Positions 35,601 to 45,293 of a stretch of DNA of 64,000 bases are shown piece after piece. The position numbers were made by a program, and so were the translations under genes. The DNA is from Paragorgia papillata (Eukaryota; Cnidaria; Anthozoa; Scleralcyonacea; Coralliidae). The stretch's first letter is position 1. The number at the start of each line of letters is the position of its first letter. The stretch spans positions 1,426,001-1,490,000 of the forward strand of contig JAWNZC010000348.1 in assembly GCA_035771165.1 (NCBI GenBank), read 5' to 3'. The notes beneath the pieces were generated by a model. The model saw only the letters and a list, made by a program, of their open reading frames with translations, ran no database searches and was not told the DNA's origin.

Positions 35601-38600
35601 TATTGAACGTAGTTTCTAACGTTTTGAGCGAAAGCCCTTCCTCAGAAAGAAAGACGAAGGGCCTTCGCTCGAAACGTTAGAAACTACGTTCAATATTTTC
35701 GGCAATACTCAAACCTTACTATATTTCTATTTGTATTTCAACACTGCCTACGCAGCACACTACTTTTATTCTTATTTTATCTGACAAGTGTTATTTTATA
35801 TTCCCATACCTTGGATAGCTTTAAGACAGAAAGCTTCTTGAGCTTGAGCTAGCATAATTGCCATAAGAGCTGTTAGTGACTCCAATGATAGATCAGATGT
35901 AGGAATTTGATGCAAGACGCTAAAAATCTTATCCTTGATCATTTCAAATGCTCCACACGATGCCTGATTTGTTCAAATGGAAGATGTTAAAATTAATTAA
36001 ATAGTTCCACAAATATCAGTCAAGAGATGAATAAATATTCATTGACTATAAGCATAATGTAAAGTTTTGAGCCAAACCTGAAAGTACTTTGCAGCTGTTT
36101 TCAAGCCATCATCTGAATTTAGATTTTGGGTGGCAGCAATTTGGCCTTGAAGTGCACCAATGTTGAACAAAAGACACATTTTCTCATAAGACGCACTGGC
36201 AAGAGCTACAAAAAAATCCAAATAATGTATCAATAAATTAACACGTAGTATGTACACGTTTCCGCTTATGAAATGTACGCTTATAAGACGTTGCGCTACA
36301 TCGTAAGACGTTGCGCTACATTGTAAGACGTTGTGCTACATTGTAAGACGTTGTGTTACATTGTAAGACGTTGTGCTACATTGTAAGACGTTGTGCTACA
36401 TTGTAAGACGTTGTGCTACATTGTAAGACGTTGCGCTACATTGTAAGACGTTGTGCTACATTGTAAGACGTTGTGCTACATTGTAAGACGTTACGCTACA
36501 TTGTAAGACGTTGCGCTACATTGTAAGACGTTGTGCTACATTGTAAGACGTTGTGCTACATTGTAAGACGTTGCGCTACATTGTAAGACGTTGTGCTACA
36601 TTGTAAGACGTTGTGCTACATTGTAAGACGTTACGCTACATTGTAAGACGTTGTGCTACATTGTAAGACGTTACGCTACATTGTAAGACGTTGTGCTACA
36701 TTGTAAGACGTTGTGCTACATTGTAAGACGTTGCGCTACATTGTAAGACGTTGTGCTACATTGTAAGACGTTACGCTACATTGTAAGACGTTACGCTACA
36801 TTGTAAGACGTTGCGCTACATTGTAAGACGTTACGCTACATTGTAAGACATTACGCTACATTGTATGACGTTGTGCTACATTGTAAGACGTTGTGCTACA
36901 TTGTAAGACGTTGTGCTACATTGTAAGACGTTGTGCTACATTGTAAGACGTTGTGCTACATTGTAACACGTTGCGCTACATTGTAAGACGTTGCGCTACA
37001 TTGTAAGACGTTGTGCTACATTGTAAGACGTTACACTACATTGTAAGACGTTACACTACATTGTAAGACGTTGCGCTACATTGTAAGACGTTGTGCTACA
37101 TTGTAACACGTTGTGCTACATTGTAACACGTTGCGCTACATTGTGAGACGTTACACTACATTGTAAGACGTTGCACCAAACTGTAAGACCTTGTGCTACA
37201 TTGTAAGACCTTTCACTGCGTATGTCATAAAACGTTACGCTTCACTCAAGAAAAGATGTTTTCAAGAACATTTTCTCCAAACTGGCAGTAAAGTGGCGCA
37301 TCCGACAATGTGCAGAAACGCGCACGTCGATGATTTGAGATGCGTGACGAAGCGCGTTGTCGCACACTTTAAACAGCGAGACGCCCAGGCCGTAGTTTGA
37401 GTTATACATGTAGTCGGAATCGAGTTATAGTTAAAAAGTTATTATAGTTATTTTCATATCTAAAAAATGTAGTTAATTTCTTCAACATCACTATATTGAA
37501 GTGACAATAGTCCGCTAATTTGTCGCTCGCCATGTGGTCACGATCTCCCGAGTAACTCACGGCAGCATTTGTGGTAGTTTGCGTTAGCCCCAAAAAATCG
37601 AAGTCACACAGGAATACGTTCGGTCTCAAGAAACACGATCAATTCAACACATAATCGACTTTGATTTTTCGAAAACATGTGCTGGTCAAAACAAAAGAAG
37701 TGACCGACGCAGTCAAATCTGTAACTGTCAAAATAGTCTAGAAATGACAAATTTGTACCGTGATATCAGACGCTATATAATATCCAGGCTAATGTTCTCT
37801 GTAATGATTTGAATAGATTTTGATTACAACAAATGGTGGTAAACCATAATAAAAATGTCACTACACACTTTGCAGTATTAATTAAATCTCCTAATTTTTC
37901 TTTTGTACTTATTGCTCTTAGCTTCGCTTGCATGAACTATATTCATGTCTAATTAAATGATGGACCGAATTAGACATATCTTTTCATCACACACCTGCTT
38001 TGTCACTTGAAAGCCAGGAACTTTTATCAAAAGCATTGTACCATGAAAAGGTGATGCGAATCTGGCAAAAACAAAATGAGAAAATATGTAATAGATTACA
38101 GTACATGTATATTTACAGTACATTACAAAAATATTGTTTTAGACAGGGAAATGAAAAGCCTAGAATGGCTAGCCCTCTTTTCCGATATACTGACTGTCAA
38201 TCAAACAGTGGCGTAGCTACACCCACGTGTGCCCAGGTTAAATATTGCAGACAGATCATGAGACATTCGAGACAGCTCAACACGTGGTTTTCAAGAAATC
38301 GAAAATGGCAACAGCTCGTGTTGGCAAATTTAACTCTGAGACTCTTAGTTCCTATGTGGAAAGAATGGAGATGATATATATATATATATATATATATATT
38401 AACAAGGAAATACTGACGTCCACGAGTTTAATCAGTTATCATTCAACACTAATAGATCGAGACGTCAAGTACGTCTCCTATCGCATAGTCGATAAATTCC
38501 ACAAAATTATATCTAGACATCTATCTGTATTCAGTTGCGTATCCAAGGGTGGACCAACCCGGTCAATCCGCGTTAATGACATTATCCATTATTCCACAAA

Positions 38601-39362
38601 CTGACTACAAAGTTTGTCGCAATCCTACCAAAAATAATATAAATATTTAATTTTGGTATTTTATATGGCGTTTTATAATGTTCAGAATTCTATAAAGTCT
38701 TCTCCCGAAATGCAGGAAATGGTATTTCAGAGACCACTAGATTTCAAAAATTTTCAGGAGGCATCCTAGCTGCCCCCCTTAGAAATGTCTGTGGGCGTTG
38801 GCCCACTTGGTGCCCACCTAATTAGTCAAACCTGGTTATGCCACTGCAATCAATTAATCCTAAAAGTTGTGATTTTGCTTTTCCATTTACCAGACAGTAT
38901 ATTATATTCGGTGCCAGACTGCCAGTTGTATACCAGCCTACATGAATGTACCTTTGTGAGATCTCACTATCATCAACTACTGAATCGTTTATGGATTAGA
39001 TCCTGCACAAATCTTAAAAGGTACTGCACAATATTATACCATCTAAGGTTTTCTAATCATATAAAAACTGTTCAATGCAAAATTCTCCAATCACTTAATA
39101 CATGCACAAAGCTGCCAAAAAAAGAACCTTACCTACTGTAAAGTTTATAATAATTCCAACTTTAATTTTTTAAAGAAACTCATCTGTACTGGTACTCTTG
39201 TCTATAAGGTATAATTATAGGTATGCACCACCCTATTGGGTATGATTGCTCTGGGGTCTGGGATAAGTACTACCGGTATACAAATTGTAGTAGATTCAGT
39301 GGCGCGGTGGAAAGTTCAGGCTGGGGTGGCCAGATTAGCTTTGGCCCCCCCCCCCCCCCCCA

Positions 39363-39396
<34 letters not shown>

Positions 39397-42300
39397 ACAT
39401 TACTGTATTTGATAAATGATCACATTTTTTGTTTTAAAATAACTTAAGTAGCAATACATAATATTACAACAAACAATGGGTTCTCTCAAAGACCACACCA
39501 ATGCGAGTGGTGAAGTAGCGCCAAACCTCTTGGGGGGTCCGGTGGCATGCTCCCCTGGAAAATTTTGAAATCTAGACTCTCTGATATCCCATTTCCTGCA
39601 TTTTGGAGTGAGATTTTACAGAATTCTGAAGATTATAAAACTTCATAGAAAACACAAAAGATTACAGATTTCAGATTTATATATCCCCCATTGAAGACCT
39701 AGCTATACAAAGAAATAGGTTTATTTTTTTAAGTTTTGGTGCCCTTGCTAGTTTTGGCACCCCTTCTGCAACCCCAGCCCCCCCCTGCCACCATGCCACT
39801 GAGTAGATTGGTCTGGAATAGGGAGCCAGTATTTTGGTCTGAGAGTATGGATGCATGCTGATGTGACACCAGTGCCGGGATAGGGTATTGATTTGTTTTA
39901 GTGTAGGTCTGGGATAGGGTATAGAAAATTACCTTTTTAGGTCTGAGATTTAGGACTTAGGGTCAGGATTTTGATGTCATGGCAGCACACTCCTATCCAA
40001 AAATTACCAGAGTACACCCCCCACCCCCAAGGACAGTATGATTGTTAAACCATTAGAAATTGCTAAATTTACTGCACAATGTAAGACTAGTGTATTTTAT
40101 AATTTCTATTTGGATTGATTTATAATGCCATTTCCCTCATTTTAAGAGCTGTTTGATGGTAATGATAAAGTCAATAAAGCAGTTCAATAGATTCAAGGAT
40201 TTTATAGTTGGACTATTAAAAATTGAACTACATGTACTAAATTAAAACAAACTGTGGATAGCACAATAATTGTTCCTACCTGATTTTCTGATATAGGAAG
40301 TTTACTTTCCATGGCAACAAGTTGATCATAATATCTACAACAATATTTAATATAAGCTCAATGTTCAATTGTCATTGTGTTTATATAATTGTACAATAGA
40401 CATGGCTGTGTAGACCTGTCTTAGAAAGAGTTTTAATTAATAGTTACAAACTACCAAATTATTAACTTGCCTCAACATTTGGCTTCAGTTAGTACTGACA
40501 GTAATTGTCAAGCGCTACATCAAATACTGTCAGACTGAGTATAATTAAGCATCCTGCAAGTGGGCTACACTTAGCAAGTTGTTGAACTTGACTAAATAAT
40601 TTATGAATCTTGAACTAAATTTGTGATTAGAAACCAGAACATTGATACTGTATATATCTGCCTATGGTATGCAAGATGTTGTAGTTGTTTAAGTCTTGAA
40701 TGAAGTTTTTGATGTTTTGTAATTGAATGGGGTCGAGTTTTGAGATAAATTTCAGTTTTTTGTTTTTTTTGTCATTAATTTGTACTACAGTACTTTGTGA
40801 GTTGTTGCACTTTGTTGTCTACTGACTATAATGTACAGTTTGTTATAGCTGTTTTTCCATTACATTTATTAATTTAACCAAAATAAAACAAAAATGCTGA
40901 GGCAAACAAGTGTACTTTAGTTTAATAGTCTATTAAACATATTTCTGTCCTGCAGCCAAAGTTTCATTCACAATTGTTGTCTAGAATTGCTTTCCAACCA
41001 TCATTATCTCAATTCTAAAAACATTAATACTTAGGCCACACCAATTTTATTTTGTGTTTTATGGGCCCACCGATGCTAAAAATCCGGAAAACAGAATGAA
41101 AATAAAATTGAAAATTTATCCTTTTATTTTTAAAATAAAAGAATAAATAAGTCAAGAATCCGAAATAATAAAAACCAATGGTTTTGTTCTTGCCGAAGCT
41201 CACTTTTTATGGCTGGAATGACTTGTCAAAACACGCTGAATTGCTGAGGTTTTGCACTTTTGGTTTTAATAATATTGTTTGGATCGTGTTTTGAGCAATA
41301 TTCATGAACCGGAACCCGGCAGACTTCTGGCAAAACTTTAGGCTCCACTCCTCTAATATGGAATTATGGGCATGCGCAAAACATGGCCAATCCGCAAGAT
41401 GCTCTCACATGTGCTTTCAAGCTGCAGCTCACTCTTTATGTAAATATCTTGGATGTGCCATGATGGCGGGCCTACCAGATTGTGCGTGGTTCTCTGTTAG
41501 TACATTCACAGATCCTGTAAACACTGCAAAATTTGTCTTGCTAACTCTTGTGTCTTATTGATCTGAATCAGTTAGGCAATGGCTAATCTATTATATCAAT
41601 ACATTGTACTATGTTGTTTTATAAATCCTTTCTTGTGATAAATAGATTTCTTGTGATAAATTTGAACATTCCTGAATCATCAATATAATTTTATTTATTT
41701 TTTCCCCCCCTCCTCCGATCCTGAAAACAGAGGATTTCTGCCTGCAAAACACAAAATAAAATTGGTGTGGCCTTACAGTACAAGATTAGTATAAAATTAA
41801 ATACATGTGCAAAGACCAAAGCTATGTTTAGGGCTGTTTTATATATTCACAATTAAGTACTGTAGTATTAATGCAGGTCTGACAGCAGTCTTTTATTACT
41901 GACAGAAGAGTTACCAAGATATAAACCAGTAAATCACAAAAAAACTTTAGGCAATTAGTTTTGCAATGCAAAAATAATTAAAATATGAGGACTGGTTCAG
42001 TCAAGTCAAGTTGATAAACTTAATTATTTGATCAGGCCAAAAATTAACTCAAGTTACAAGCTGCATCATACCAGTGACCAGCAATTACATGATTGTTAAT
42101 GAGAAGAAATCAGCACCATCACATTACATTATAGAAAATATAAACAACAAAGTTTTAACTAACAATTTAACAATATAACTTTTGAAATCCAGGACTATTT
42201 GTCCATTGACTGTGTGTGGTATGGTCAACCAGTAATATTAAATATTATTAAATTGCTCACTATTTGAGGCCAACTTTTTAAAGTTAAGTCAATTTAACCC

Positions 42301-43392
42301 TTTATTAGCCAAAACAACTAATTGACCTTGGTATGTAGTATTTTACTGGCTAATGGCTGATGATTTTACTTCTGAATGGGAGGCCTCCTGTGTCACTGTA
42401 TAAAGACTCAAAATAACCTTACCCTTTTATAGCCCTGGAAGCATTTTACTCTGGCTAAACACCAGAGGCTAAACACCAAACAATAATTATAACTCACCAA
42501 TGAGTGACCTTCTAGACTATAAAGGATTACTATGCCAGAGATTCATAGTGTACAGTTGTTATTAGAACACTAAAAGACAACCTGCAGGTGTACACTGTAC
42601 AGTAGGCAGGAAAATGGCGAAATGGTTTCACAATAATTCAGTTGAGAATAATTTTTACATATGTGTTTAAAGAACATACTGTACATATTGCATTTGCATG
42701 CTATGATTGCTGGATTGGTTCAACCCACAGAATTTTAAATTTATACTGAAAAAGTGGATAAACTGAACAAATAATTAATAAAAATGAAAAGAACGCTGCA
42801 AGTTCTCAATTTTTTAAAAAACTGGGGATTTATGTTTAAACCTGGACTTTTTCTGTTAATACAATTTCCATCGTTATCAAAGGTAAAAATATAAAATCAA
42901 AGGTTTCATTAATAGGCGGTTACCGGCGGTTTACCGCCACCTGTTTTGCCTCTTTTTGCCTCTTATTGCCGGCTATATTCTGGCGAAACTTTGTATATAT
43001 ATATAGTGGACACAGTCACAGACGTCTATTTTTGAAACGTAGCCTGCTATGACAAATAATAATGAAACCTCTGAAAATATGGACATATCTTTCTGGTTCT
43101 TTTCCACAATAAGAATCAAAGTAGCAAATGTTTCGACAAATACGTACGTACGATATAATACAATACAATACAAAAAATACCTCAACAATGTATCAAGCGA
43201 TGATTGGTGTCTTTCTGGAGCACGGTTAACAGCATTGCTACGGAGTTTATTTAACTCAGAAATAGCTTCTTTGTGTTCGTTCAAGATATCATCCGAATAT
43301 GTAGACTTGATAAATTTTTCAAGAGGCTTTTTAAAGTCAACTTCACTGCTGCTAGATCGTTTCAGAGGGACGCATAGCCACTCCGCCGCCAT
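17906..43392 (-). CDS. PDCD6IP: ALIX / PDCD6-interacting protein, BRO1-domain ESCRT accessory protein
   Basis: Seventeen coding exons on the minus strand, in transcript order: 43181-43392, 40280-40334, 37995-38061, 36078-36205, 35810-35963, 34387-34496, 32836-32952, 32402-32461, 30080-30369, 25542-25719, 23943-24164, 22096-22252, 21081-21232, 20362-20496, 19468-19562, 18950-19017 and 17906-18327. Every junction is GT/AG and in phase; the product is 873 aa, like vertebrate ALIX (about 870). The start is ATGGCGGCGG after AAG. The alternative ATG 10 codons upstream is not conserved in position. Residues 1 to about 360 are the BRO1 domain, which binds CHMP4. Exons 9-15 form the coiled V domain ([34 protein letters not shown]). 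The tail after residue 733 is Pro/Gln/Tyr-rich. It has PKAPPR and PSRPPR (PxxxPR, SH3-binding type), APGF (like an ALG-2 site) and PSAP at 797-800 (TSG101-binding). Known roles: endosomal sorting, exosome release and cytokinetic abscission. The gene is 25 kb because of repeat-filled introns. Confidence is high. Confidence 0.95.
21790..22000. repeat. Dispersed repeat, copy near ALIX exon 12
   Basis: Shares long identity with 46969-47155 in the SMARCC gene: AATAGCAACGTTTCAGTTCA, GCTATTTAAATATTAAT and GAGTTTCCAGACCATAT. Shorter pieces lie near 29988-30020 and 42182-42240. It overlaps the intron after exon 12. Family unknown. Confidence 0.65.
22306..22386. repeat. (AAT)n microsatellite
   Basis: About 27 AAT units, directly at the 3' side of the LINE fragment that follows on the minus strand. 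It is probably grown from the LINE's tail. Confidence 0.9.
22390..23110 (-). pseudogene. 5'-truncated LINE fragment (polymerase C-terminus)
   Basis: Two minus-strand frames read [19 protein letters not shown] and then [20 protein letters not shown]...[14 protein letters not shown]. This is the thumb and C-terminal region of non-LTR reverse transcriptases. A frameshift near 22920-22957 separates them. It ends at an (ATT)n tail. It is inserted in ALIX intron 11 in the sense direction. Confidence 0.75.
23187..23249. repeat. (GTTT)n microsatellite
   Basis: About 16 units following CTGTCTGT. It lies in ALIX intron 11. Confidence 0.9.
23645..23942. repeat. Inverted G22 / C22 homopolymer arms
   Basis: G22 at 23667-23688 and C22 at 23887-23908 lie about 200 bp apart. 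Degenerate mirror flanks (CTCACGCATAGGCGTA on the left, TATGTCTATGAACTCACG on the right) suggest one fold-back element. The right flank abuts the splice donor of ALIX exon 11. Confidence 0.7.
24470..24830. mobile_element. Palindromic MITE with GACGTCACAACGTGGTAAGA arms, copy 1
   Basis: The palindromic core 24470-24662 has outer words ACAAATAGATTCCAT and TGTCTGTTCAGTTAT and their mirrors. An asymmetric tail with GTCAGCTGAC and GGGTATTGTATAAA follows. It is nearly identical to 54691-55040. A third, shorter copy lies at 25370-25450. Confidence 0.8.
25370..25450. mobile_element. Short copy of the GACGTCACAACGTGG palindrome
   Basis: GACGTCACAACGTGGTAA at the left and TACGTTGTGACGTCAT at the right form a roughly 80-bp hairpin, just downstream of ALIX exon 10 on the minus strand. 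Confidence 0.65.
26167..26255. repeat. (GTTT)n microsatellite
   Basis: About 22 units inside the left half of the outer MITE. Confidence 0.9.
26430..29854. mobile_element. Fold-back element with long TIRs and 9-bp target duplication (middle layer)
   Basis: Termini GAGTCTAACTTTTGGTCGAG and the mirror. The left TIR runs 26430-26631 and the right 29684-29854. They differ in length because subterminal GTCGAGGGT-type tandem units differ in number. The direct 9-bp duplication GTAAACGCA lies at 26421-26429 and 29855-29863. The remaining interior on the left has a 40-bp inverted repeat (26639-26680 / 26756-26795, GCTGACATGCTTGTCATATG). Long TIRs with tandem units and 8-10-bp duplications fit Mutator-like or Foldback/Galileo-like elements. 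No transposase is present. Confidence 0.75.
26800..29683 (-). mobile_element. CR1-like LINE, 5'-truncated, with intact ORF2 remainder (inner layer)
   Basis: The open frame on the minus strand runs from the TIR junction near 29683 to a stop at 26942, more than 890 codons without interruption. The N-terminal part is the C-terminal half of an APE-type endonuclease ([11 protein letters not shown], then SDHRLI with the catalytic His). The reverse transcriptase has [30 protein letters not shown] and FADD at about 27865-27876. A thumb and Cys-containing end follow ([15 protein letters not shown]). The 5' part of the endonuclease and any ORF1 are missing. The 3' end carries about three ATAAATC units (26799-26820), the short-repeat tail typical of CR1/L2-type LINEs rather than poly(A). 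It lies in sense orientation in ALIX intron 9. The long open frame suggests a young insertion, but it cannot be autonomous. Confidence 0.9.
30426..30632. mobile_element. Palindromic MITE with GGTCCATTTACACGTGCGAT ends
   Basis: Arms share TTTGATACGATAAATATCGC and TAGATGCATGTTA, mirrored on the right. It lies in ALIX intron 8. Confidence 0.75.
30669..31076. repeat. MITE flanked by about 30-bp direct repeats
   Basis: CTAAGAACCTTAACTCGGCC...CTCCACCCA occurs at 30669-30701 and 31046-31076. Between lie ACCCGGCTAGCCGAGTTACT and its mirror near 31010-31030, plus the dispersed repeat copy at 30834-30985. Part of a dense MITE cluster filling the 2-kb ALIX intron 8. Confidence 0.55.
31088..31215. mobile_element. 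MITE with CCGTGTGCACGGTAACGTTT termini
   Basis: CGTGTGCACGGTAACGTTTTC on the left is mirrored by AAACGTTACCGTGTGCACA on the right, and the inner AAAACGCT words also mirror. Non-coding. Confidence 0.75.
31218..32350. repeat. MITE-like elements filling ALIX intron 8
   Basis: A hairpin of [25 protein letters not shown] arms at about 31250-31330. A stretch rich in GTCCCGGG/GACAAGTCA words at 31360-31400 and again at 32180-32340 suggests the two ends of one larger element. Exact boundaries not resolved. Confidence 0.45.
32531..32740. repeat. Compound tetranucleotide array (CTGT)n(CCGT)n(CGTT)n
   Basis: Blocks: CTGT about 32531-32584, CCGT about 32585-32620, then an impure joint and CGTT about 32646-32740. 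Minus-strand frames encode Asn-Glu-Arg-Thr and Asp-Gly-Arg-Thr repeats, which are artefacts. It lies about 100 bp downstream of ALIX exon 7, within the intron. Confidence 0.9.
33286..33608. mobile_element. Fold-back element enclosing a tRNA-derived SINE
   Basis: Arms of about 65 bp at 33286-33353 and 33544-33608 mirror each other (TGTTCTAGGGATTTTTGGTG, then AAAATTCGAGTGTAGAATAC). The SINE head lies between them. It lies in ALIX intron 6. Confidence 0.75.
33380..33453 (-). repeat. tRNA-derived SINE head
   Basis: On the minus strand 74 nt fold as a class-I tRNA cloverleaf. Acceptor GCCCTCC pairs with GGAAGGC at 6 of 7 positions. The D arm is GCTCAGTGGTCAGAGC. The anticodon loop is CTAGAAT (formal anticodon AGA), with one stem mismatch. 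The T loop is TTCAATT. Box A TGGCTCAGTGG and box B GGTTCAATTC match Pol III promoters. The formal anticodon would be Ser, but there is no long variable arm, and the setting is a repeat, so I call it a SINE and not a working tRNA gene. Confidence 0.7.
34060..34360. repeat. Palindromic repeat with GATATTTTCCCGTA termini
   Basis: AATATCAGACC...GGTCTGATATT at about 34288-34343 is an inverted pair. Upstream, 34110-34160 has a GTCCGGATACGG-type hairpin and TGATTGGTCAACGC. Related to 14552-14663. Ends within about 30 bp of ALIX exon 6. Confidence 0.5.
35171..35410. mobile_element. Palindromic MITE, about 90-bp arms
   Basis: AAACCAGTAGAGCGAGAC and its mirror GTCTCGCTCTACTGGTTT bound the element. Inner arms include TTTCATCGCTTTCGAAGCGA. 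Because of the symmetry both strands show the same open-frame peptide ([12 protein letters not shown]), which is not a gene. Confidence 0.8.
35568..35760. mobile_element. Palindromic Penelope-like terminal repeat with hammerhead-like motifs
   Basis: Arms 35568-35645 and 35646-35730 mirror each other. The plus arm has GACGA, then AGGGCCTTCGCTC, then GAAA (35671-35674). The minus arm has CTGAGGA, AGGGCTTTCGCTC, then AAAA. Each keeps part of a hammerhead core. The nearby ACTGCCTACGCAGCAC resembles sequence at 56312-56328. It lies in ALIX intron 5. Confidence 0.6.
36281..37220. repeat. 20-bp satellite, 46 full units
   Basis: The unit is TTGTAAGACGTTGTGCTACA. Every unit is exactly 20 bp, with no indel across 920 bp. 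Nearly all variation is at unit positions 13-15 (GTG, GCG, ACG, ACA). It lies in ALIX intron 3, and its near end is about 75 bp upstream (in transcript sense) of the exon 4 acceptor. No open frame crosses it. Confidence 0.95.
38673..39645. repeat. Inverted repeat pair around a C/A homopolymer tract
   Basis: 38673-38785 and 39527-39645 mirror each other (ATGCAGGAAATGG, [17 protein letters not shown] words, GGCATGCTCCCC). C17 then A24 lies at 39345-39385. A related copy is at 53275-53420. In ALIX intron 2. Confidence 0.6.
39650..40270. other. Intronic sequence without recognised features
   Basis: Part of ALIX intron 2. GGTCTGGGATAGGGTAT-type words repeat loosely at 39240, 39825 and 39900. Otherwise nothing seen. 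Confidence 0.4.
41034..41772. mobile_element. 739-bp Harbinger-type TIR element
   Basis: Termini GGCCACACCAATTTTATTTT and the mirror match over about 28 bp. The TTA duplication lies at 41031-41033 and 41773-41775. A 3-bp TWA target is characteristic of PIF/Harbinger elements. No transposase frame. In ALIX intron 1. Confidence 0.8.
41773..43180. other. Remainder of ALIX intron 1
   Basis: Contains fragments of the GCCAGACGAT repeat (42335-42480), a partial TTTCCAGAC-type repeat (42182-42240) and a short hairpin GGCGGTTACCGGCGGTTTACCGCC (about 42915-42938). No exon seen. Confidence 0.4.
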
Positions 43393-44089
43393 CTTACTTC
43401 TGTCTCCTTCGAACACGAACATAAATTACGTAAACATTCTGGAAATAAACATAAGTGTCTAAATTTATTTCTACTCACCCTCCCTTCCTCTTCGTTTCCT
43501 TGTACATGTACAGTGATTCTTTGCAGATCTTCTTTGCTTTCTTTGTGCCCCTCTTTTCACATACTTCCTAGAATGTCTGCAAAAAATACTAGCAAAGGAT
43601 TGGATAATGAATACAATATACTAAAATTAAAAAGAAAAATTTCCTAAAAGATTTAATCGACAAAAAGTCGAGTTTGCGAAGCGGAAAAGAAACGCTCTGG
43701 GGGTGGGAGCGTGCGAAAAAAGTCCTAAAATCCTAAGCACTAAAAAAGAAAATTTAAAACAAAAAAAATTATAAGCACTACCTTATATACATTATATATT
43801 TTTTATTTTTCTTTATTTATTATACGTACTTACAAATTTTACATTATAAGGGGAGTATTATATGTAAAGGAATTGGAAAATAAATCGCCCACAAATACAT
43901 GAGTTATGACGCAGCACAACACGTGATTCCTTGAATGAGCGCCCACTGATATATTAAAGTGCCCCCGCATTACTTCATCAGCCAGTTTAATTTGTTAACA
44001 TTATTTTTCACTTGCGTAAACTTGCAGGGGCGTCTGCACTAAGCTGATTTTTAATGGGGGGAGGGACAGTAGGAAAGTAATTTTCATTC

Positions 44090-44500
44090 TCATTTTAAAA
44101 TTTTACAAACATGCGATAGATGATTATAAAGTGATATTTAACAAATAAAACATAAAGCTCCGTGCATATGTTGCATATTTGAACACGAAAGAAGTGTAAA
44201 GGCACTCGGCTATCGAAAAAAGTGTAAAGACACTCGGCTATTGCTTCGTCAAACGTGCCTTTATTATAAGAGTACATATGCACAGGAGCGGTATATTTTA
44301 TTTGTTTTATAAGACTTATAAAATAAGTAGAGGAAAAATCAAGCTAAAAGTAAGGTAGTTTTGGAATTTGGCGAGCTTTTCCGGCCAGCTAACCAACACC
44401 ATTCTACGCCATTTTACGTCATTAAGATTAATGCACGGAGCCCAGCCAATCAGAGCGTGCGTAGAGGGCACCTTAGTAATTATAAATACTTTAATTTATG
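44090..44500. mobile_element. TIR-element remnant, related to 55540-55870
   Basis: Shares in inverted orientation TTTGAACACGAAAGAAGTGT, CACTCGGCTATCG, AGAGTACATATGCAC and CCAATCAGAGCGTGCG with the copy at 55540-55870. A related AAAACATAAAGCTCCGTGCA word marks the outer part. Confidence 0.65.
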
Positions 44501-45013
44501 GAGGAATCTGCACGCAGGCTAGGAGGGCAGTTGCTCCTGCTGCTCCTTCTCCAGCGCTATGTACGGCTATGGTTTATTGTAGGGTACATATGTTACGCTA
44601 TAGACGATTTGAATTACATTACAGTAAATTCAGACCACAGATCAGTGATTCAGACTTTATTTAACATTTTAACCCAGTCATTCAAATGATAAATTTAAAC
44701 CTGATCTCTGATTGCCAGCTAAGTCAAACCCTAACCATTTTGTAGGTGCGTTGAAGCCTGGGGCCCTGGGCGCAACTAGCCTGGTACCCTGGCCCAACCA
44801 CTAAAGACTTCTGCTTTCCTATTGGTTGAATTTTCGCGCGTTTTTATTGGCTATGAGTAAAACTGCAATCGTCATAAGTGGATTTAGCCCTGATGACGCC
44901 AATTGTGATGACGCGAGAATGAAATTAGTGGTTACCAGGCTAGGGCGCAACTTCAGGGATCCTATGGGATAATTGAGGAAAGTCGTTGAGTAACGCTAGA
45001 TTTTTGGTTATTA

Positions 45014-45163
45014 CTTTGTGTTTCGCGCACGAATATGCATTAGGGTTAGGGTTAGGATTGAGGTTAGGATTAGGGTTAGGATTGGGGTTGGGATCAGGGT
45101 TAGGATTAGGGTGTTTTCAGGGTCAGGGTCAAAGAATAACAAATTCGTGCGCGAAACACAAAA
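45014..45163. repeat. Degenerate telomere-like tract framed by inverted repeats
   Basis: About 14 TTAGGG-like units with variants (TTAGGA, TTGGGG, TCAGGG) at 45039-45125. Mirror arms TTTGTGTTTCGCGCACGAAT (45014-45034) and ATTCGTGCGCGAAACACAAA (45143-45162) flank it. It ends about 130 bp upstream of the SMARCC ATG. Confidence 0.75.
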
Positions 45164-45293
45164 GTATAAAGCACCAGATTTTTGACGGCTTCTTAACATT
45201 TCCCATGATACAGCGAGGGCCTGAGAAACCTGGCGCAGAGTCTGGTATCGAGGTTATTGATTGTTGTTTGAAGTTGCACGTTTTCTTCAAAAG

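Larger units (their letters stand above)
43393..45293. promoter_or_regulatory. Spacer between divergent ALIX and SMARCC genes
   Basis: The two start codons face away from each other, 1.9 kb apart, so both promoters must lie here or in unseen UTR exons. The centre (about 44090-44500) is a transposon remnant related to 55540-55870. No TATA box can be assigned with confidence. Confidence 0.5.

Noticed and set aside
36281..37220. CRISPR-like array
   Set aside because: The 20-bp units are contiguous, with no spacers, in an animal intron. It is a satellite.
38000..38374. 124-codon plus-strand frame
   Set aside because: Overlaps ALIX exon 3 antisense and has no recognisable domain.
43049..43462. 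137-codon plus-strand frame
   Set aside because: It is antisense to ALIX exon 1, which has clear family similarity on the minus strand.
45039..45125. True chromosome end or telomere fusion
   Set aside because: The units are degenerate, the tract is short, it is framed by inverted repeats, and unique gene sequence lies on both sides.
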